This document shows positions 54,673-63,966 of a stretch of 64,000 nucleotides of DNA, one piece after another. The notes below the pieces were generated by a model. It saw only the letters and a list, made by a program, of their open reading frames with translations, ran no database searches and was not told the origin of the DNA. The position numbers and the translations under genes were made by a program. Origin of the DNA: Terrirubrum flagellatum (GTDB taxonomy: Bacteria > Pseudomonadota > Alphaproteobacteria > Rhizobiales > Beijerinckiaceae); NCBI RefSeq assembly GCF_022059845.1, contig NZ_CP091851.1, positions 3,968,001 to 4,032,000 on the forward strand, given 5' to 3'. Position 1 is the stretch's first letter, and each line of letters opens with the position of its first letter.

Positions 54673-57600
54673 CGCCGCGCCCTCCCCGCAGTCGCAGACG
54701 CAGCAGCGGCAGCGCGACGCTTCCGATCCGCGCGCGTCGGTCTGGGTGTCCGCCAACGCCGGCTCGGGCAAGACGGAGGTGCTGGCGCGCCGCGTCATCA
54801 GGCTGATGCTCGACGGCGTGACGCCGGATGAGCTGCTCTGTCTCACCTACACCAAGGCGGCCGCAGCGGAGATGACGAACCGCGTCTTCGAGCGGCTTGG
54901 CGCGTGGATCACCTTGGGCGACGAGGAATTGCGCGGCCGCGTCCATGAACTTACAGGCGCTGCGCCATCGCGCGAATTGCTGGTCCGCGCACGACGTTTG
55001 TTCGCCGACGCGCTGGAGACGCCCGGCGGCCTCAAAATCCAGACCATCCACGCCTTCTGCGAAAGGCTGTTGCATCTCTTCCCCTTCGACGCGAAGACGC
55101 CGGCGCATTTCGAGGTGCTCGACGATGTGGCGCAATCGCAACTGATCGACGCCGCCATCGCCTCGGTGGTCGCGGGCCAAGACGGGCCGGAAGCCGCAAC
55201 GGCGTTCGCGCGCGTGGCGGAGGATTTCCCGAAGCAGGATGATTTTCGCGATGTGCTGAAGAAGATGCTGGTGCTGCGGTCGGACATTTCCGATGGCGTC
55301 GCGCCAACCGACCCTCTCGATCAACTCGCCAAAGCGTTGCGCATCTCGCTGGAGGACAGCGTCGACGACGCGATCGCGCGCCACTTCGCGAGCGCATTCT
55401 GGGCTGATCATTGGAATCGGGTCGCCGCCGCCTTGCGCGGCCATCCCGGCGCCACCAATGATGGGACCGCCGATGCGCTCGAACAGGTCGCGCGCGAAAC
55501 CGATCCCGCGATGAAGCTTGCTGCGTTGCGCGGCGTCTTCCTCGGCTCGTCCGGCGCCGAGCTCAAGCCGAACTCGGTGATGACCGCCAAGGCGCGCGGC
55601 GCGAATCCCGGAGCGGCCGAGAAACTCGACGACGAGGCGGCGCGCTTCTCCGCGCTGCTGGAGCGCATCGCCGCGATCGAGGCGCTGGCGCGCAACCGGG
55701 CGATGTTCACGGTCGCCGACGCCATTCTCGCGCATTATCGCGCGGCGAAGGCGCGGCGCGGCGCGCTCGATTTCGCCGATCTCATCGACAAGACGCGCGC
55801 GCTGCTCGCCAATGAGGGCGTCGGCCCCTGGATCCTCTACAAGCTCGATTCGCGCCTCACCCATATTCTCGTCGACGAGGCGCAGGATACAAGCGAAGCG
55901 CAATGGGACATCGTGGTGCGCCTGGCCGAGGAATTCACCACCGGCGAAGGCGCGCGCGAAACGCGCCGCACCATCTTCGCCGTCGGCGACGAGAAGCAGT
56001 CAATTTATGGCTTCCAGGGCGCGGCGCCGAAATCCTTCGCGATGATGCGCGATCTGTTCAAACGGCGTCATGAGGCGGCGGAGCGGCGCTTCGAGAATAT
56101 CCCGCTCACTGTGTCCTTCCGCTCGACTATCGAAGTCCTTTCCGCCGTCGATCGCATTTTCACAGGCGGCGATCGCGCGCGCGGATTGTCGTTCGACGCC
56201 GGCGTCGCGCCGACCCATCAAAGCAACCGGCTTGATCGCGCCGACATCGGCTTCGTCGAACTCTGGCCGTTGATCACGAAGACCGATGAGGCCGAGCCGG
56301 ACGATTATCTCGATCCAGACGAATCCTCCCGTCCCGTCGATGCGCCTTCCGCGGATTCGCCGACCGCGCGGCTCGCGCGCCGCGTCGCCGACCAGACGCG
56401 CCTGCTGATTGCAAATGGCGATCCCACGGGACGGCCGGTGAAGCCCGGCGACGTGATGATTCTCGTGCGCCGCCGCAACGCATTGTTCGAGACCATCATC
56501 TCGGCGCTGAAGCAGGCCGGCGTTCCCGTCGCCGGCGCCGACCGGCTGAAGGTCGCGCAGCATATCGCCGTGCAGGATTGCCTGGCGCTGGCGCGCGCCA
56601 CGCTGATGCGCGACGACGATTACGCGCTCGCCTGCGCGCTGAAGAGCCCGCTTCTCGGCCTCGATGATGATGATCTGATCGCGGTTGCGCCGGAACGCGG
56701 CGATGCGCCACTCGCCGACGCGTTGCGCGATGCAAGCGACAGAAAGATTGCTGCGGCCGCCGCCTTCATCGAGGGCTGGCGCGGACGCGCCACGCTCGGC
56801 CCCTTCGCCTTTTTCGCGCGGCTCCTCGAGGCCGAAGGCGGGCGTCTGAAATTGCTGGCGCGGCTCGGCGCCGAGGCCGGCGATGCGCTCGATGAATTTC
56901 TCGCGCGCGCGCTCGATTTCGAACGACGGGACTCCGCCTCGCTCGCAGCCTTCGTCGCAGCGTTCGAGAACGCCGACATCGAGATCAAGCGCGACCTCGC
57001 GCAGGCTGCGAACGAAGTGCGCGTGATGACCGTGCATGCGGCGAAGGGCCTTGAGGCCCCGATCGTGATTTTGCCTGACACCACGGGAAAACCGGAAGGG
57101 CGGGGGGCTTCGCCTGCACTGCGCGTGCCGCTCGGCGGCGAGTCGCAGCCGCTTGGCGTCTGGGCGCCGCCCGGCCGCGCGCCGGCCGCGATCGACGCCG
57201 CGCGCCGCGCCGCCTCGGCCGACGCAGAGGACGAGCATCGGCGCCTGCTCTATGTCGCGCTGACGCGCGCGCGCAACGGACTGATCATCGCCGGCGCGAC
57301 AGGACTGAAGCAGGCGCCGCCCGCGTCCTGGTATGCGCAGATTTCATCGGCGCTGGAAGAGGGCGACGCGAAGCTCGGCGCCAAACTCGAACAGACGCCG
57401 GCGCGCGGAGGCGAAGGCGAGGTCGGGCGCTGGATCATCGCGGGGCGCGAAAGCACGGCGATGACGAGGCAAGCGGAGCGGGCGACGCTGCCAACCGCTA
57501 CGCGCCTGCCATCCTGGACGCGCGAACAGGCTTCGCCGGAAGCCGTGTGGACGCCGCCGCTCTCGCCCTCGCGCGCCGCAGAGGCGGCCGATCGGCGCGA

Positions 57601-58144
57601 CCGGCCGCTCGACCGACCGGAAGCCGCCGCGGCGCGGGCGCGCGGCCGCCTCATCCACAGGCTGCTAGAAGCGATTCCATCGGCCGATCCTGACCAGCGG
57701 GAGTCTGTCGCGCTGCGCCTTGCCGAACTCAGCGCGCAGCCCGCGGACCTTGCCGAACGTCAGCAACTCGCGCGGAAGGCGCTGGAGATCGTGGCCGATT
57801 CCCGATTCGCCGATCTCTTCGATCCAGGCTCGCGCGCCGAAGTCGCGGTGGCCGGCCCCATCAAGGGCCGCGACGGCGCCGTGCGTCACGCGTCCGGCAA
57901 GATCGACCGGCTGGCGCTCGCCGGCGGGGACGTGCTGATCGGCGATTACAAGACGGGCGCGCGGCCGCCGGCGCATGAAGCCGACATTCCCAAAAGCGTC
58001 ATCGCGCAGCTTGCGGTCTATCGCGCGCTGGTCGCGCCACTCTATCCCGATCGCAAAGTCCGTTGCGTCGTCATCTGGACCGCCGGCCCCCTCGCGCATG
58101 AGATTTCCAACGCGGCGCTCGACGAAGCGCTTCACAGGATTTGA
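54665..58144 (+). CDS. addA: Double-strand break repair helicase-nuclease AddA
   Basis: A UvrD-type helicase with nuclease, 1159 residues. Walker A is SANAGSGKTEVLARRV, Walker B LVDEAQDTSEAQW, and VMTVHAAKGLEAPIV and LLYVALTRARNGLI are later helicase motifs. The C-terminal nuclease has SGKIDRLALAGGDVLIGDYKTGARPP. The ATG at 54665 (MSSAAPS) overlaps addB; an ATG at 54662 is also possible. The frame upstream to 54554 is a shadow of addB. The protein works as the AddAB complex in end resection. Confidence 0.95.
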   Translation: MSSAAPSPQSQTQQRQRDASDPRASVWVSANAGSGKTEVLARRVIRLMLDGVTPDELLCLTYTKAAAAEMTNRVFERLGAWITLGDEELRGRVHELTGAAPSRELLVRARRLFADALETPGGLKIQTIHAFCERLLHLFPFDAKTPAHFEVLDDVAQSQLIDAAIASVVAGQDGPEAATAFARVAEDFPKQDDFRDVLKKMLVLRSDISDGVAPTDPLDQLAKALRISLEDSVDDAIARHFASAFWADHWNRVAAALRGHPGATNDGTADALEQVARETDPAMKLAALRGVFLGSSGAELKPNSVMTAKARGANPGAAEKLDDEAARFSALLERIAAIEALARNRAMFTVADAILAHYRAAKARRGALDFADLIDKTRALLANEGVGPWILYKLDSRLTHILVDEAQDTSEAQWDIVVRLAEEFTTGEGARETRRTIFAVGDEKQSIYGFQGAAPKSFAMMRDLFKRRHEAAERRFENIPLTVSFRSTIEVLSAVDRIFTGGDRARGLSFDAGVAPTHQSNRLDRADIGFVELWPLITKTDEAEPDDYLDPDESSRPVDAPSADSPTARLARRVADQTRLLIANGDPTGRPVKPGDVMILVRRRNALFETIISALKQAGVPVAGADRLKVAQHIAVQDCLALARATLMRDDDYALACALKSPLLGLDDDDLIAVAPERGDAPLADALRDASDRKIAAAAAFIEGWRGRATLGPFAFFARLLEAEGGRLKLLARLGAEAGDALDEFLARALDFERRDSASLAAFVAAFENADIEIKRDLAQAANEVRVMTVHAAKGLEAPIVILPDTTGKPEGRGASPALRVPLGGESQPLGVWAPPGRAPAAIDAARRAASADAEDEHRRLLYVALTRARNGLIIAGATGLKQAPPASWYAQISSALEEGDAKLGAKLEQTPARGGEGEVGRWIIAGRESTAMTRQAERATLPTATRLPSWTREQASPEAVWTPPLSPSRAAEAADRRDRPLDRPEAAAARARGRLIHRLLEAIPSADPDQRESVALRLAELSAQPADLAERQQLARKALEIVADSRFADLFDPGSRAEVAVAGPIKGRDGAVRHASGKIDRLALAGGDVLIGDYKTGARPPAHEADIPKSVIAQLAVYRALVAPLYPDRKVRCVVIWTAGPLAHEISNAALDEALHRI

Positions 58145-58226
58145 TCCTGCGCCCGCCGCGCGTCACGCTCGCGTGAGAGCGGGTTGACCCCCCTTCTCCG
58201 GCTACCTACCTTTTCTCCCACGAGAA

Positions 58227-58250
58227 GCCCGGAGTCGTCCGGGCGTTTTT
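58227..58250 (+). terminator. Terminator-like hairpin directly before trxA
   Basis: Stem GCCCGGA / TCCGGGC with loop GTCG, then G and TTTTT. It lies only 14 bases before the trxA ATG. It may end the addAB transcript, or be an attenuator in the trxA leader. A possible promoter with TTGACC at 58184 and CTACCT at 58206 is upstream of the hairpin; it is weak evidence. Confidence 0.72.
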
Positions 58251-58264
58251 AAGCGAGGCACCCC

Positions 58265-58585
58265 ATGGGCGCGCAAAAGACCAGTGACGCCACCTTTGAA
58301 AGCGACGTCCTGAAATCATCGACTCCCGTCGTCGTCGACTTCTGGGCGGAGTGGTGCGGTCCCTGTCGCATGATCGCCCCGTCGCTCGATGAGATTTCCA
58401 AGGAGCTCGACGGCAAGATCAAGGTCGTGAAGCTCAACGTCGACGAGAATCCCGCGACGGCCGCGAAGTTCGGCATCCGCTCGATTCCGACGCTGATGTT
58501 GTTCAAGAATGGCGAACTCGCCGGGCAGAAAGTCGGCGCCGCGCCGAAGGGCGACCTGTCGAAATGGATTTCCGGCGCGATCTGA
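58265..58585 (+). CDS. trxA: Thioredoxin 1
   Basis: A cytoplasmic thiol-disulphide reductant of 106 residues. The active site WCGPC is in [16 protein letters not shown], and the cis-proline is in SIPTLMLF. Length and the D26-type aspartate region are normal. The ATG at 58265 has a short leader beginning after a terminator-like hairpin. The order addA-trxA is common in alphaproteobacteria. It reduces enzymes such as ribonucleotide reductase. Confidence 0.97.
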   Translation: MGAQKTSDATFESDVLKSSTPVVVDFWAEWCGPCRMIAPSLDEISKELDGKIKVVKLNVDENPATAAKFGIRSIPTLMLFKNGELAGQKVGAAPKGDLSKWISGAI

Positions 58586-58618
58586 TTCGATCGCGCTTAT
58601 AGTCGAGGCGACTTTCGA

Positions 58619-58651
58619 GCCCGCGCCGCGTCAGCGGCGCGGGCTTTCCTT
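58619..58651 (+). terminator. Rho-independent terminator after trxA
   Basis: Stem of eleven pairs GCCCGCGCCGC / GCGGCGCGGGC with loop GTCA, followed by TTTCCTTT. It starts 33 bases after the trxA stop. Confidence 0.8.
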
Positions 58652-58899
58652 TGGGCGTGATTAACAGAACCTTTTAGTCGAATTTTCCGAAAATTCTCGA
58701 AATGGCGCGGGAACAAGCGCTTCCGCCGCGAATTGTGGCAAGAAGGTGGTAACTATCCATGCAAATTTGGGCGAAACGACGTGCAATGTGGCAAGGCCAT
58801 GCGTCCGCCGCCTAGCGATGTGGCGCCGGGGTGACAGACATCTCCGCGGGCCGCTGTTAGACCACCGCTCACAAATTGAGTTTCCGAGGACCACAACAA
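58652..58899. other. Non-coding leader and promoter region of the outer-membrane protein
   Basis: The 314 bases between trxA and the porin-like gene hold the trxA terminator and then this stretch without a credible gene. It includes the AT-rich palindrome at 58680-58696 and a GAGGACC ribosome site at 58887-58893. I could not fix a promoter with confidence. Confidence 0.5.
58680..58696. promoter_or_regulatory. 17-bp AT-rich palindrome upstream of omp gene
   Basis: GAATTTTCCGAAAATTC is a perfect palindrome with 8-base arms around one base, 203 bases before the porin-like ATG. It could be an operator for an unidentified regulator. Position and symmetry are the only evidence. Confidence 0.4.
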
Positions 58900-59607
58900 A
58901 TGAAGAAGCTTCTGCTCGCCTCCGCCGCGCTTGTCGCCATCTCTTCCGCTGCGTTCGCGGCCGATCTTCCCTCGCGCAAGGGCCCGCCGCCGGCGCCTGT
59001 CTATGTTCCCGCCTTCTCCTGGACCGGTTTCTATGTCGGTCTTCAGGGCGGCTACTCCTGGGGCCGCGTGACCGGCACGTCGACGACCGCTCCGGGCGGC
59101 CTGTTCCTCGGCAGCTACGGCTATGACGCCAATGGCGGCCTGTTCGGCGCGCATGCCGGCTACAACTATCAGTTCACGCCGAATCTCGTCGCCGGCATCG
59201 AAGGCGACATCGAGTGGGCTGACCTGAAGAAGACCGGCATCGCCAGCACGGGCCTTCTCGCCGAGCGCACCAAGCTCGACTGGCAGGGTTCGGTTCGCGG
59301 CCGCTTCGGCTTCGCTCTCGATCGCGCCCTCATCTACGCCACCGGCGGTGTCGCGTTCGCCGACATCAGCCACAACGTGACGACGATCCCGGGCGGCGTC
59401 AGCGTCCTGAACTACTCCGACACCCGCGCCGGCTGGACGCTCGGCGGCGGTATCGAGTACGCGCTGACCAACAACATCACGGTCCGCGGCGAGTATCGCT
59501 ACACCGACTACGGCCGGATCAGCGCTTCGAACCTCGTGACCGGCGTCGCCGACAGCAAGAAGTTCACGACCAACGCGATCCGCGCTGGCGTCAGCTACAA
59601 GTTCTGA
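58900..59607 (+). CDS. Outer-membrane beta-barrel protein, Omp25/RopB-like
   Basis: A protein of 235 residues. The signal peptide MKKLLLASAALVAISSAAFAADLP is followed by a proline-rich link and FSWTGFYVGLQGGYSWG, the standard start of Omp25/31-type barrels. Alternating strands continue to the end VSYKF, a C-terminal phenylalanine typical for BAM-dependent outer-membrane insertion. It is likely an abundant surface protein. A strong terminator follows. The ATG at 58900 is preceded by GAGGACC. Confidence 0.93.
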   Translation: MKKLLLASAALVAISSAAFAADLPSRKGPPPAPVYVPAFSWTGFYVGLQGGYSWGRVTGTSTTAPGGLFLGSYGYDANGGLFGAHAGYNYQFTPNLVAGIEGDIEWADLKKTGIASTGLLAERTKLDWQGSVRGRFGFALDRALIYATGGVAFADISHNVTTIPGGVSVLNYSDTRAGWTLGGGIEYALTNNITVRGEYRYTDYGRISASNLVTGVADSKKFTTNAIRAGVSYKF

Positions 59608-59630
59608 TCTCCCTTAAAGGGATCAACGAA

Positions 59631-59656
59631 AACCCGGCCGCGAGGCCGGGTTTTTT
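59631..59656 (+). terminator. Rho-independent terminator after the outer-membrane protein
   Basis: Stem AACCCGGCC / GGCCGGGTT with loop GCGA and TTTT following. Convergent folC lies 75 bases away. Confidence 0.88.
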
Positions 59657-59731
59657 GTTGCGCAGAGATCAGGCGAAAGCTGAAGGCCGGAGCGCGATGA
59701 CTTACGCTCAGCGTCAAAAGCGCTCGACATA

Positions 59732-61057
59732 TTAGGTCGGCAATGACCCATTCGCGGCGAGCACATCGCCGGCGAGATAAAGCGATCCGGTGATCAAGAT
59801 GCGCGGCGCAGCGCTCCATGAGCGCGATCCGATGCGGCGCAGCGCATCCTCGATGTCGACCGCCGCCTCGGCCGAAAACCCAAGCGTATCAGCAATCGTC
59901 GCAATGTCCTGCGCCGTGCGCGTGACGCCGCGCTCGCTGACCACGGGCAAAGTGACGATATCGCGCGTCAGATCCTCGAAGGCGTCGAGAAAAGCGCGCG
60001 CATCCTTGGTGCCCTTCATGCCGACGACGAGAATCAGCGGCCGCGACTTCATCTCCTCTATCTCGGCGATGGCGGCGGCGGTGACGCGTCCACCATCGGC
60101 GTTGTGGCTGCCGTCGAGCCATAATTCGGCGCCGGCCGGAAGGAGCGATTGCAACTTGCCTTCGCGCAGCGGCTGAAGGCGCGCCGGCCAAAAGGCCTCG
60201 CGCACGCCGCGCTCGAAGCAGGCGATCGGCAGGTCAGGCAGGTCGTGCGCATGGCGCAGCGCGGCGATCGCGGTTGCAGCGTTCACATGCTGATGACGCC
60301 CCGTGAGACGCGGCAGCGGCAGATCGAACAGGCCGCGCTCGTCCTGATAGACGAGCCGGCCATTCTCTTCATGCGCCGAGAAATCCTGGCCGCCGATGAC
60401 AACAGGCGAGCCGATCGCCTCCGCGCGCGCGGCGACGACGTTGAGCGGCTCCTCATCCTGCGGCGCGATGATGGCGGGCGCGCCACGCTTCAGGATGCCC
60501 GCCTTCTCGCCGGCGATCTTGCTCACGGTGTCGCCAAGGAATTCGGAATGATCCATCGAGATCGGCGTGATCACGGTGGCGACGGGATCGACGATCACAT
60601 TCGTCGTGTCGAAGCGGCCGCCAAGCCCGACCTCGAGCAGCAGCACGTCCGCGGGATTCTCGGCGAACAGCAGGAAGGCTGCGGCCGTGGTGATCTCAAA
60701 GATGGTGATGGCCTCGCCGGCGTTCGCCTCCTCGCAGCGACGGAAGGCGTCGGCGAGTTTCTCCTCATCGACAAGCTGGCCGCCGCCGATGGCGCCAAGA
60801 CGAATGCGCTCGTGGAAACGCACGAGATGCGGCGAGGTGTAGACATGGACGCGCAGGCCCGCCGCTTCGAGAATCGCGCGCATGAAGGCGATCGTCGATC
60901 CCTTGCCGTTGGTGCCGGCGACATGAATCGTCGGCGGCAGGCGCAAATGCGGATCGCCGATCTTTCCCAGGAGCTTCTCGATGCGATGCAGCGACAGATC
61001 GATCAGCTTGGGATGGAGATGCAGGAAGCGGTCGAGATGGGCGGCGGAGTCGTTCAT
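59732..61057 (-). CDS. folC: Bifunctional folylpolyglutamate synthase / dihydrofolate synthase
   Basis: A Mur-ligase-type enzyme of 441 residues that joins glutamate to dihydropteroate and folates. The ATP site is VAGTNGKGSTIAFMRAI, then TSPHLVRFHERIRL, VGLGGRFDTTN, ITPISMDHSEFLG and the C-terminal LWLDGSHNADGGR. It is the last gene of trpA-accD-folC. The 114 bases upstream to accD hold no gene. The 124 bases downstream contain the convergent porin terminator. Confidence 0.95.
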   Translation of the reverse strand: MNDSAAHLDRFLHLHPKLIDLSLHRIEKLLGKIGDPHLRLPPTIHVAGTNGKGSTIAFMRAILEAAGLRVHVYTSPHLVRFHERIRLGAIGGGQLVDEEKLADAFRRCEEANAGEAITIFEITTAAAFLLFAENPADVLLLEVGLGGRFDTTNVIVDPVATVITPISMDHSEFLGDTVSKIAGEKAGILKRGAPAIIAPQDEEPLNVVAARAEAIGSPVVIGGQDFSAHEENGRLVYQDERGLFDLPLPRLTGRHQHVNAATAIAALRHAHDLPDLPIACFERGVREAFWPARLQPLREGKLQSLLPAGAELWLDGSHNADGGRVTAAAIAEIEEMKSRPLILVVGMKGTKDARAFLDAFEDLTRDIVTLPVVSERGVTRTAQDIATIADTLGFSAEAAVDIEDALRRIGSRSWSAAPRILITGSLYLAGDVLAANGSLPT

Positions 61058-61171
61058 GATAAAACAGGCGCTGGCCGTGGTCCGCGCCGGCCGTGACGGA
61101 CGATGAGTGTTAGCCGGTCCCGAAGGCGGCGAACAGAAAAAAGCGGAGCTGCGCCCTGCGGCGCAACGCCG

Positions 61172-62065
61172 TCAGGCGGCTTCGGCCGGAGCCGGCTCCG
61201 TCGTTTCGATCTGACGCGGCGGCAGCTTCATCAGCAGGCGGCACAGGCGCGCGACTGTCGCCTTCATGTCGCGGCGATGGACGACCATGTCCACCATGCC
61301 ATGATCCCTGAGATATTCCGAGCGCTGGAAGCCTTCAGGCAGCTTCTCGCGAATGGTCTGCTCGATCACGCGCGGGCCGGCGAAACCGATCAGCGCGCCG
61401 GGCTCGGCGAGATGGACGTCGCCGAGCATCGCGTAGGATGCGGTGATGCCGCCGGTCGTCGGATTGGTCAGCACGACAATATAGGGAAGCCTCGCCTCCC
61501 TCAGCATGCGCACCGCGATGGTGGTGCGCGGCATCTGCATCAGCGACAGGATCCCCTCCTGCATGCGCGCGCCGCCGCCGGCGGCGAACACGACATAGGG
61601 CGACTTTTTCTCAATCGCCGTCTGCGCGCCCCTGATGAAGGCTTCCCCCGCTGATGTTCCCAGCGATCCCGTGATGAACGCCACATCCTGGACTGCGATC
61701 ACGATCGGCTGGCCCTCAATGCGGCCGAAGCCAATCTTGAACGCGTCCTGCAAGCCGGTTTTGGTTCGCGCCTCCTTCAGGCGATCCGAGTAACGCTTGC
61801 TGTCGCGGAATTTCAGCGGATCGTCCGGCACCCGAGGCAGCGCAACATCGAGCCAGGTCTGCTCGTCGAACATCAGCTTCAGGCGCTGGGTCGAGCTGAT
61901 GTGCAGATGATGATCGGAGCCGGGGATGACCCAGGCGTTCGCCTCGACATCCTTGTGAAACACCATCTGGCCGGTGTCAGGACATTTGATCCAGAGATTC
62001 TCCGGCGTCTCGCGCTTGAACAGCGTCTTGATGCGCGGGGGAACGACGTCGGAAATCCAGTTCAT
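61172..62065 (-). CDS. accD: Acetyl-CoA carboxylase carboxyltransferase subunit beta
   Basis: The beta subunit, 297 residues, transfers CO2 from biotin to acetyl-CoA, working with AccA. The core has [34 protein letters not shown] and [16 protein letters not shown]. At the N-terminal zinc ribbon only one of four cysteines remains: [10 protein letters not shown] and VIPGSDHH replace CxxC pairs. I know the same loss in rhizobial AccD, so it is not a sign of decay. It lies 35 bases downstream of trpA. Confidence 0.96.
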   Translation of the reverse strand: MNWISDVVPPRIKTLFKRETPENLWIKCPDTGQMVFHKDVEANAWVIPGSDHHLHISSTQRLKLMFDEQTWLDVALPRVPDDPLKFRDSKRYSDRLKEARTKTGLQDAFKIGFGRIEGQPIVIAVQDVAFITGSLGTSAGEAFIRGAQTAIEKKSPYVVFAAGGGARMQEGILSLMQMPRTTIAVRMLREARLPYIVVLTNPTTGGITASYAMLGDVHLAEPGALIGFAGPRVIEQTIREKLPEGFQRSEYLRDHGMVDMVVHRRDMKATVARLCRLLMKLPPRQIETTEPAPAEAA

Positions 62066-62100
62066 GGGATGCTCCTCAGCGAACTCGGCGAGCGCGCTTG

Positions 62101-62940
62101 TCAGGCCGCTGCGGATTTCGGCGCCGAACGCACGCCGGCCGCAAGCTGGGATACGAGATCGGTGACGGCGGAAACGGTCTTTTCCGTGGCCTTGCCTTCA
62201 GCATCAAGCGACGCCTTCAGCGCATCGATCAGCGCCGTGCCGACGACGACGCCATCGGCGCCGCGCGCGACCGCCGCGGCGTGCTGCGCGTTCTTGACGC
62301 CGAAGCCGACGACGACGGGCAGCGCGGTGTGGCGCTTGATGCGCGCAACCGCATTGGCCGTGACGTTGAAATCGGGCGTCGCCGCGCCGGTGATGCCGGT
62401 GATCGAGACGTAATAGACAAAGCCGGACGTATTCTTGAGAACCGCAGGCAGCCGCTTGTCATCCGTCGTCGGCGTCGCCAGGCGAATGAAGGCGACGCCG
62501 GCCTTCAGCGCCGGCAGGCAAAGCTCTTCGTCTTCTTCCGGCGGCAGATCGACGACGATCAAACCATCGACGCCGGCGGCCTTGGCGTCGGCAAGGAATT
62601 TCTCGACGCCATAGATATAGATCGGGTTGTAATAACCCATCAGCACGACGCCGACGCTGTCGTTCGTTTTTCTGAGTTCCGCCACATCCTCGAGCGTTTT
62701 CTTCAGCGACTGGCCGGCTTTCAGCGCGCGCAGGCCGGCGGCCTGGATCGACGGGCCGTCCGCCATGGGATCGGTGAAGGGCATGCCGAACTCGATGATG
62801 TCGGCGCCGGCTTTGGGCAATCCCTTGAGGATTGCGCGCGCGGTCTCACGGTCCGGATCGCCCGCCATAACATAGGTCACGAACGCGGCACGATTCTCGG
62901 CGCGGGCGCGGGCGAAGGCGGCGGTGATGCGATCTGTCAT
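62101..62940 (-). CDS. trpA: Tryptophan synthase alpha chain
   Basis: The alpha subunit of 279 residues cleaves indole-3-glycerol phosphate to indole. The catalytic glutamate and aspartate lie in [15 protein letters not shown], with [14 protein letters not shown] and [11 protein letters not shown] following. It usually partners TrpB, whose gene would be expected upstream but is absent; upstream instead is the divergent GST gene, so trpB lies elsewhere. trpA heads the leftward operon with accD and folC. Confidence 0.96.
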   Translation of the reverse strand: MTDRITAAFARARAENRAAFVTYVMAGDPDRETARAILKGLPKAGADIIEFGMPFTDPMADGPSIQAAGLRALKAGQSLKKTLEDVAELRKTNDSVGVVLMGYYNPIYIYGVEKFLADAKAAGVDGLIVVDLPPEEDEELCLPALKAGVAFIRLATPTTDDKRLPAVLKNTSGFVYYVSITGITGAATPDFNVTANAVARIKRHTALPVVVGFGVKNAQHAAAVARGADGVVVGTALIDALKASLDAEGKATEKTVSAVTDLVSQLAAGVRSAPKSAAA

Positions 62941-63072
62941 CGGATGGTCCGAATGTAAGCCTGATGTAGCGCGGGCCGGTCGCTAGCACAGGGGGGACGC
63001 CGGCGAAACTCTTCTGGACAGGGCGAATGGCCCAACGTAATGTTCTTGATATGTTCTAGTGAGGAGAGCGTG

Positions 63073-63669
63073 ATGAAGCTGTTCTGGTCGCCCAATAGCC
63101 GCGCCATGCGCGCCTTGTGGATGATGGAGGAGATCGGCGAGCCCTATGAGCGCGTGCTGATCGACATCCGGAGCGGCGCGCAGGACAAGCCGGACTATCG
63201 GGCGATCAGCCCGCTGGGGAAAGTGCCTGCGATTGACGATGACGGCGTCATCGTCAGCGAATCCGGCGCGGTGATCGCCTATCTCGCCGACCGCTATCCC
63301 GAAAAGAAGCTGGCGCCTGCGATCGGCGATCCCAGGCGCGGCCCCTATCTCAAATGGCTGTTCTTCTCGCCTGTCATCGAGGGCGCGATCCTGGAGAAAT
63401 TCGCCAAGCTCGAACTGCCGAAATCGACCGTGAGCTGGGGCAGCCACGCGCTGGTGATCGAAGCGCTCGATCAGGCGCTGCAGAAGGGACCGTGGCTGCT
63501 CGGCGATCAGTTCACCGCCGCCGACGTGCTGATCGGCTGCGACCTGCATTTCGCCGTCGACGTCTTCAAGATCTTCGAGAAGAAACCGAGCTTTGAAGCC
63601 TATATCGCCCGCTGCCTCGCCCGGCCGGCGATCAGGCGCGCGAACGAAATCAATGAGAAAGGGGCGTAA
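63073..63669 (+). CDS. Glutathione S-transferase family protein
   Basis: A protein of 198 residues. The thioredoxin-like N-terminal domain begins KLFWSPNSRAMRALWMMEEIG, the helix-strand pair ends with VPAIDDDGVIVSESGAVIAYL (the SES glutathione-contact), and the all-helical C-terminal domain includes LLGDQFTAADVLIGCDL. The ATG at 63073 has a GAGGAGAG ribosome site. Substrate unknown; the short form is typical of bacterial beta- or nu-like enzymes. Confidence 0.89.
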   Translation: MKLFWSPNSRAMRALWMMEEIGEPYERVLIDIRSGAQDKPDYRAISPLGKVPAIDDDGVIVSESGAVIAYLADRYPEKKLAPAIGDPRRGPYLKWLFFSPVIEGAILEKFAKLELPKSTVSWGSHALVIEALDQALQKGPWLLGDQFTAADVLIGCDLHFAVDVFKIFEKKPSFEAYIARCLARPAIRRANEINEKGA

Positions 63670-63699
63670 ATCGGCGTGCGCCAAGCCGGAGCGAGATTC

Positions 63700-63966
63700 A
63701 TGACCGTGGTGACGCTTGCCGAGGCAAGAGCGAAACTGTCTCGTCTTGTGAAGCAAGTCGAAGACGGCTCAATTTCGGAGGTTGTGATCGTTCGAAATCG
63801 CAAACGCGCCGCAAGGCTCGTTCCGATCTCGGATAACCGGGGTGCGGGTCAACGCCTCGGATTGCTCGCTGGTCGTTTCGCGCCTATGGCGCGAGACGAC
63901 TTCGACGCGGATAGCCGCGCCATCGGCGAGTTATTCACCGCCATCGAGAACAAGCCCAAGTCTTGA
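63700..63966 (+). CDS. Phd/YefM-type antitoxin
   Basis: A protein of 88 residues. MTVVTLAEARAKLSRLVKQVEDGSISEVVIVRNRKRAARLVPI is the Phd/YefM fold that binds DNA and a toxin. The ATG at 63700 is the family start; the ORF from 63676 is slightly longer. A toxin gene would be expected downstream but the last 34 bases of the window show no start, so it may lie outside or be absent. Confidence 0.84.
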   Translation: MTVVTLAEARAKLSRLVKQVEDGSISEVVIVRNRKRAARLVPISDNRGAGQRLGLLAGRFAPMARDDFDADSRAIGELFTAIENKPKS

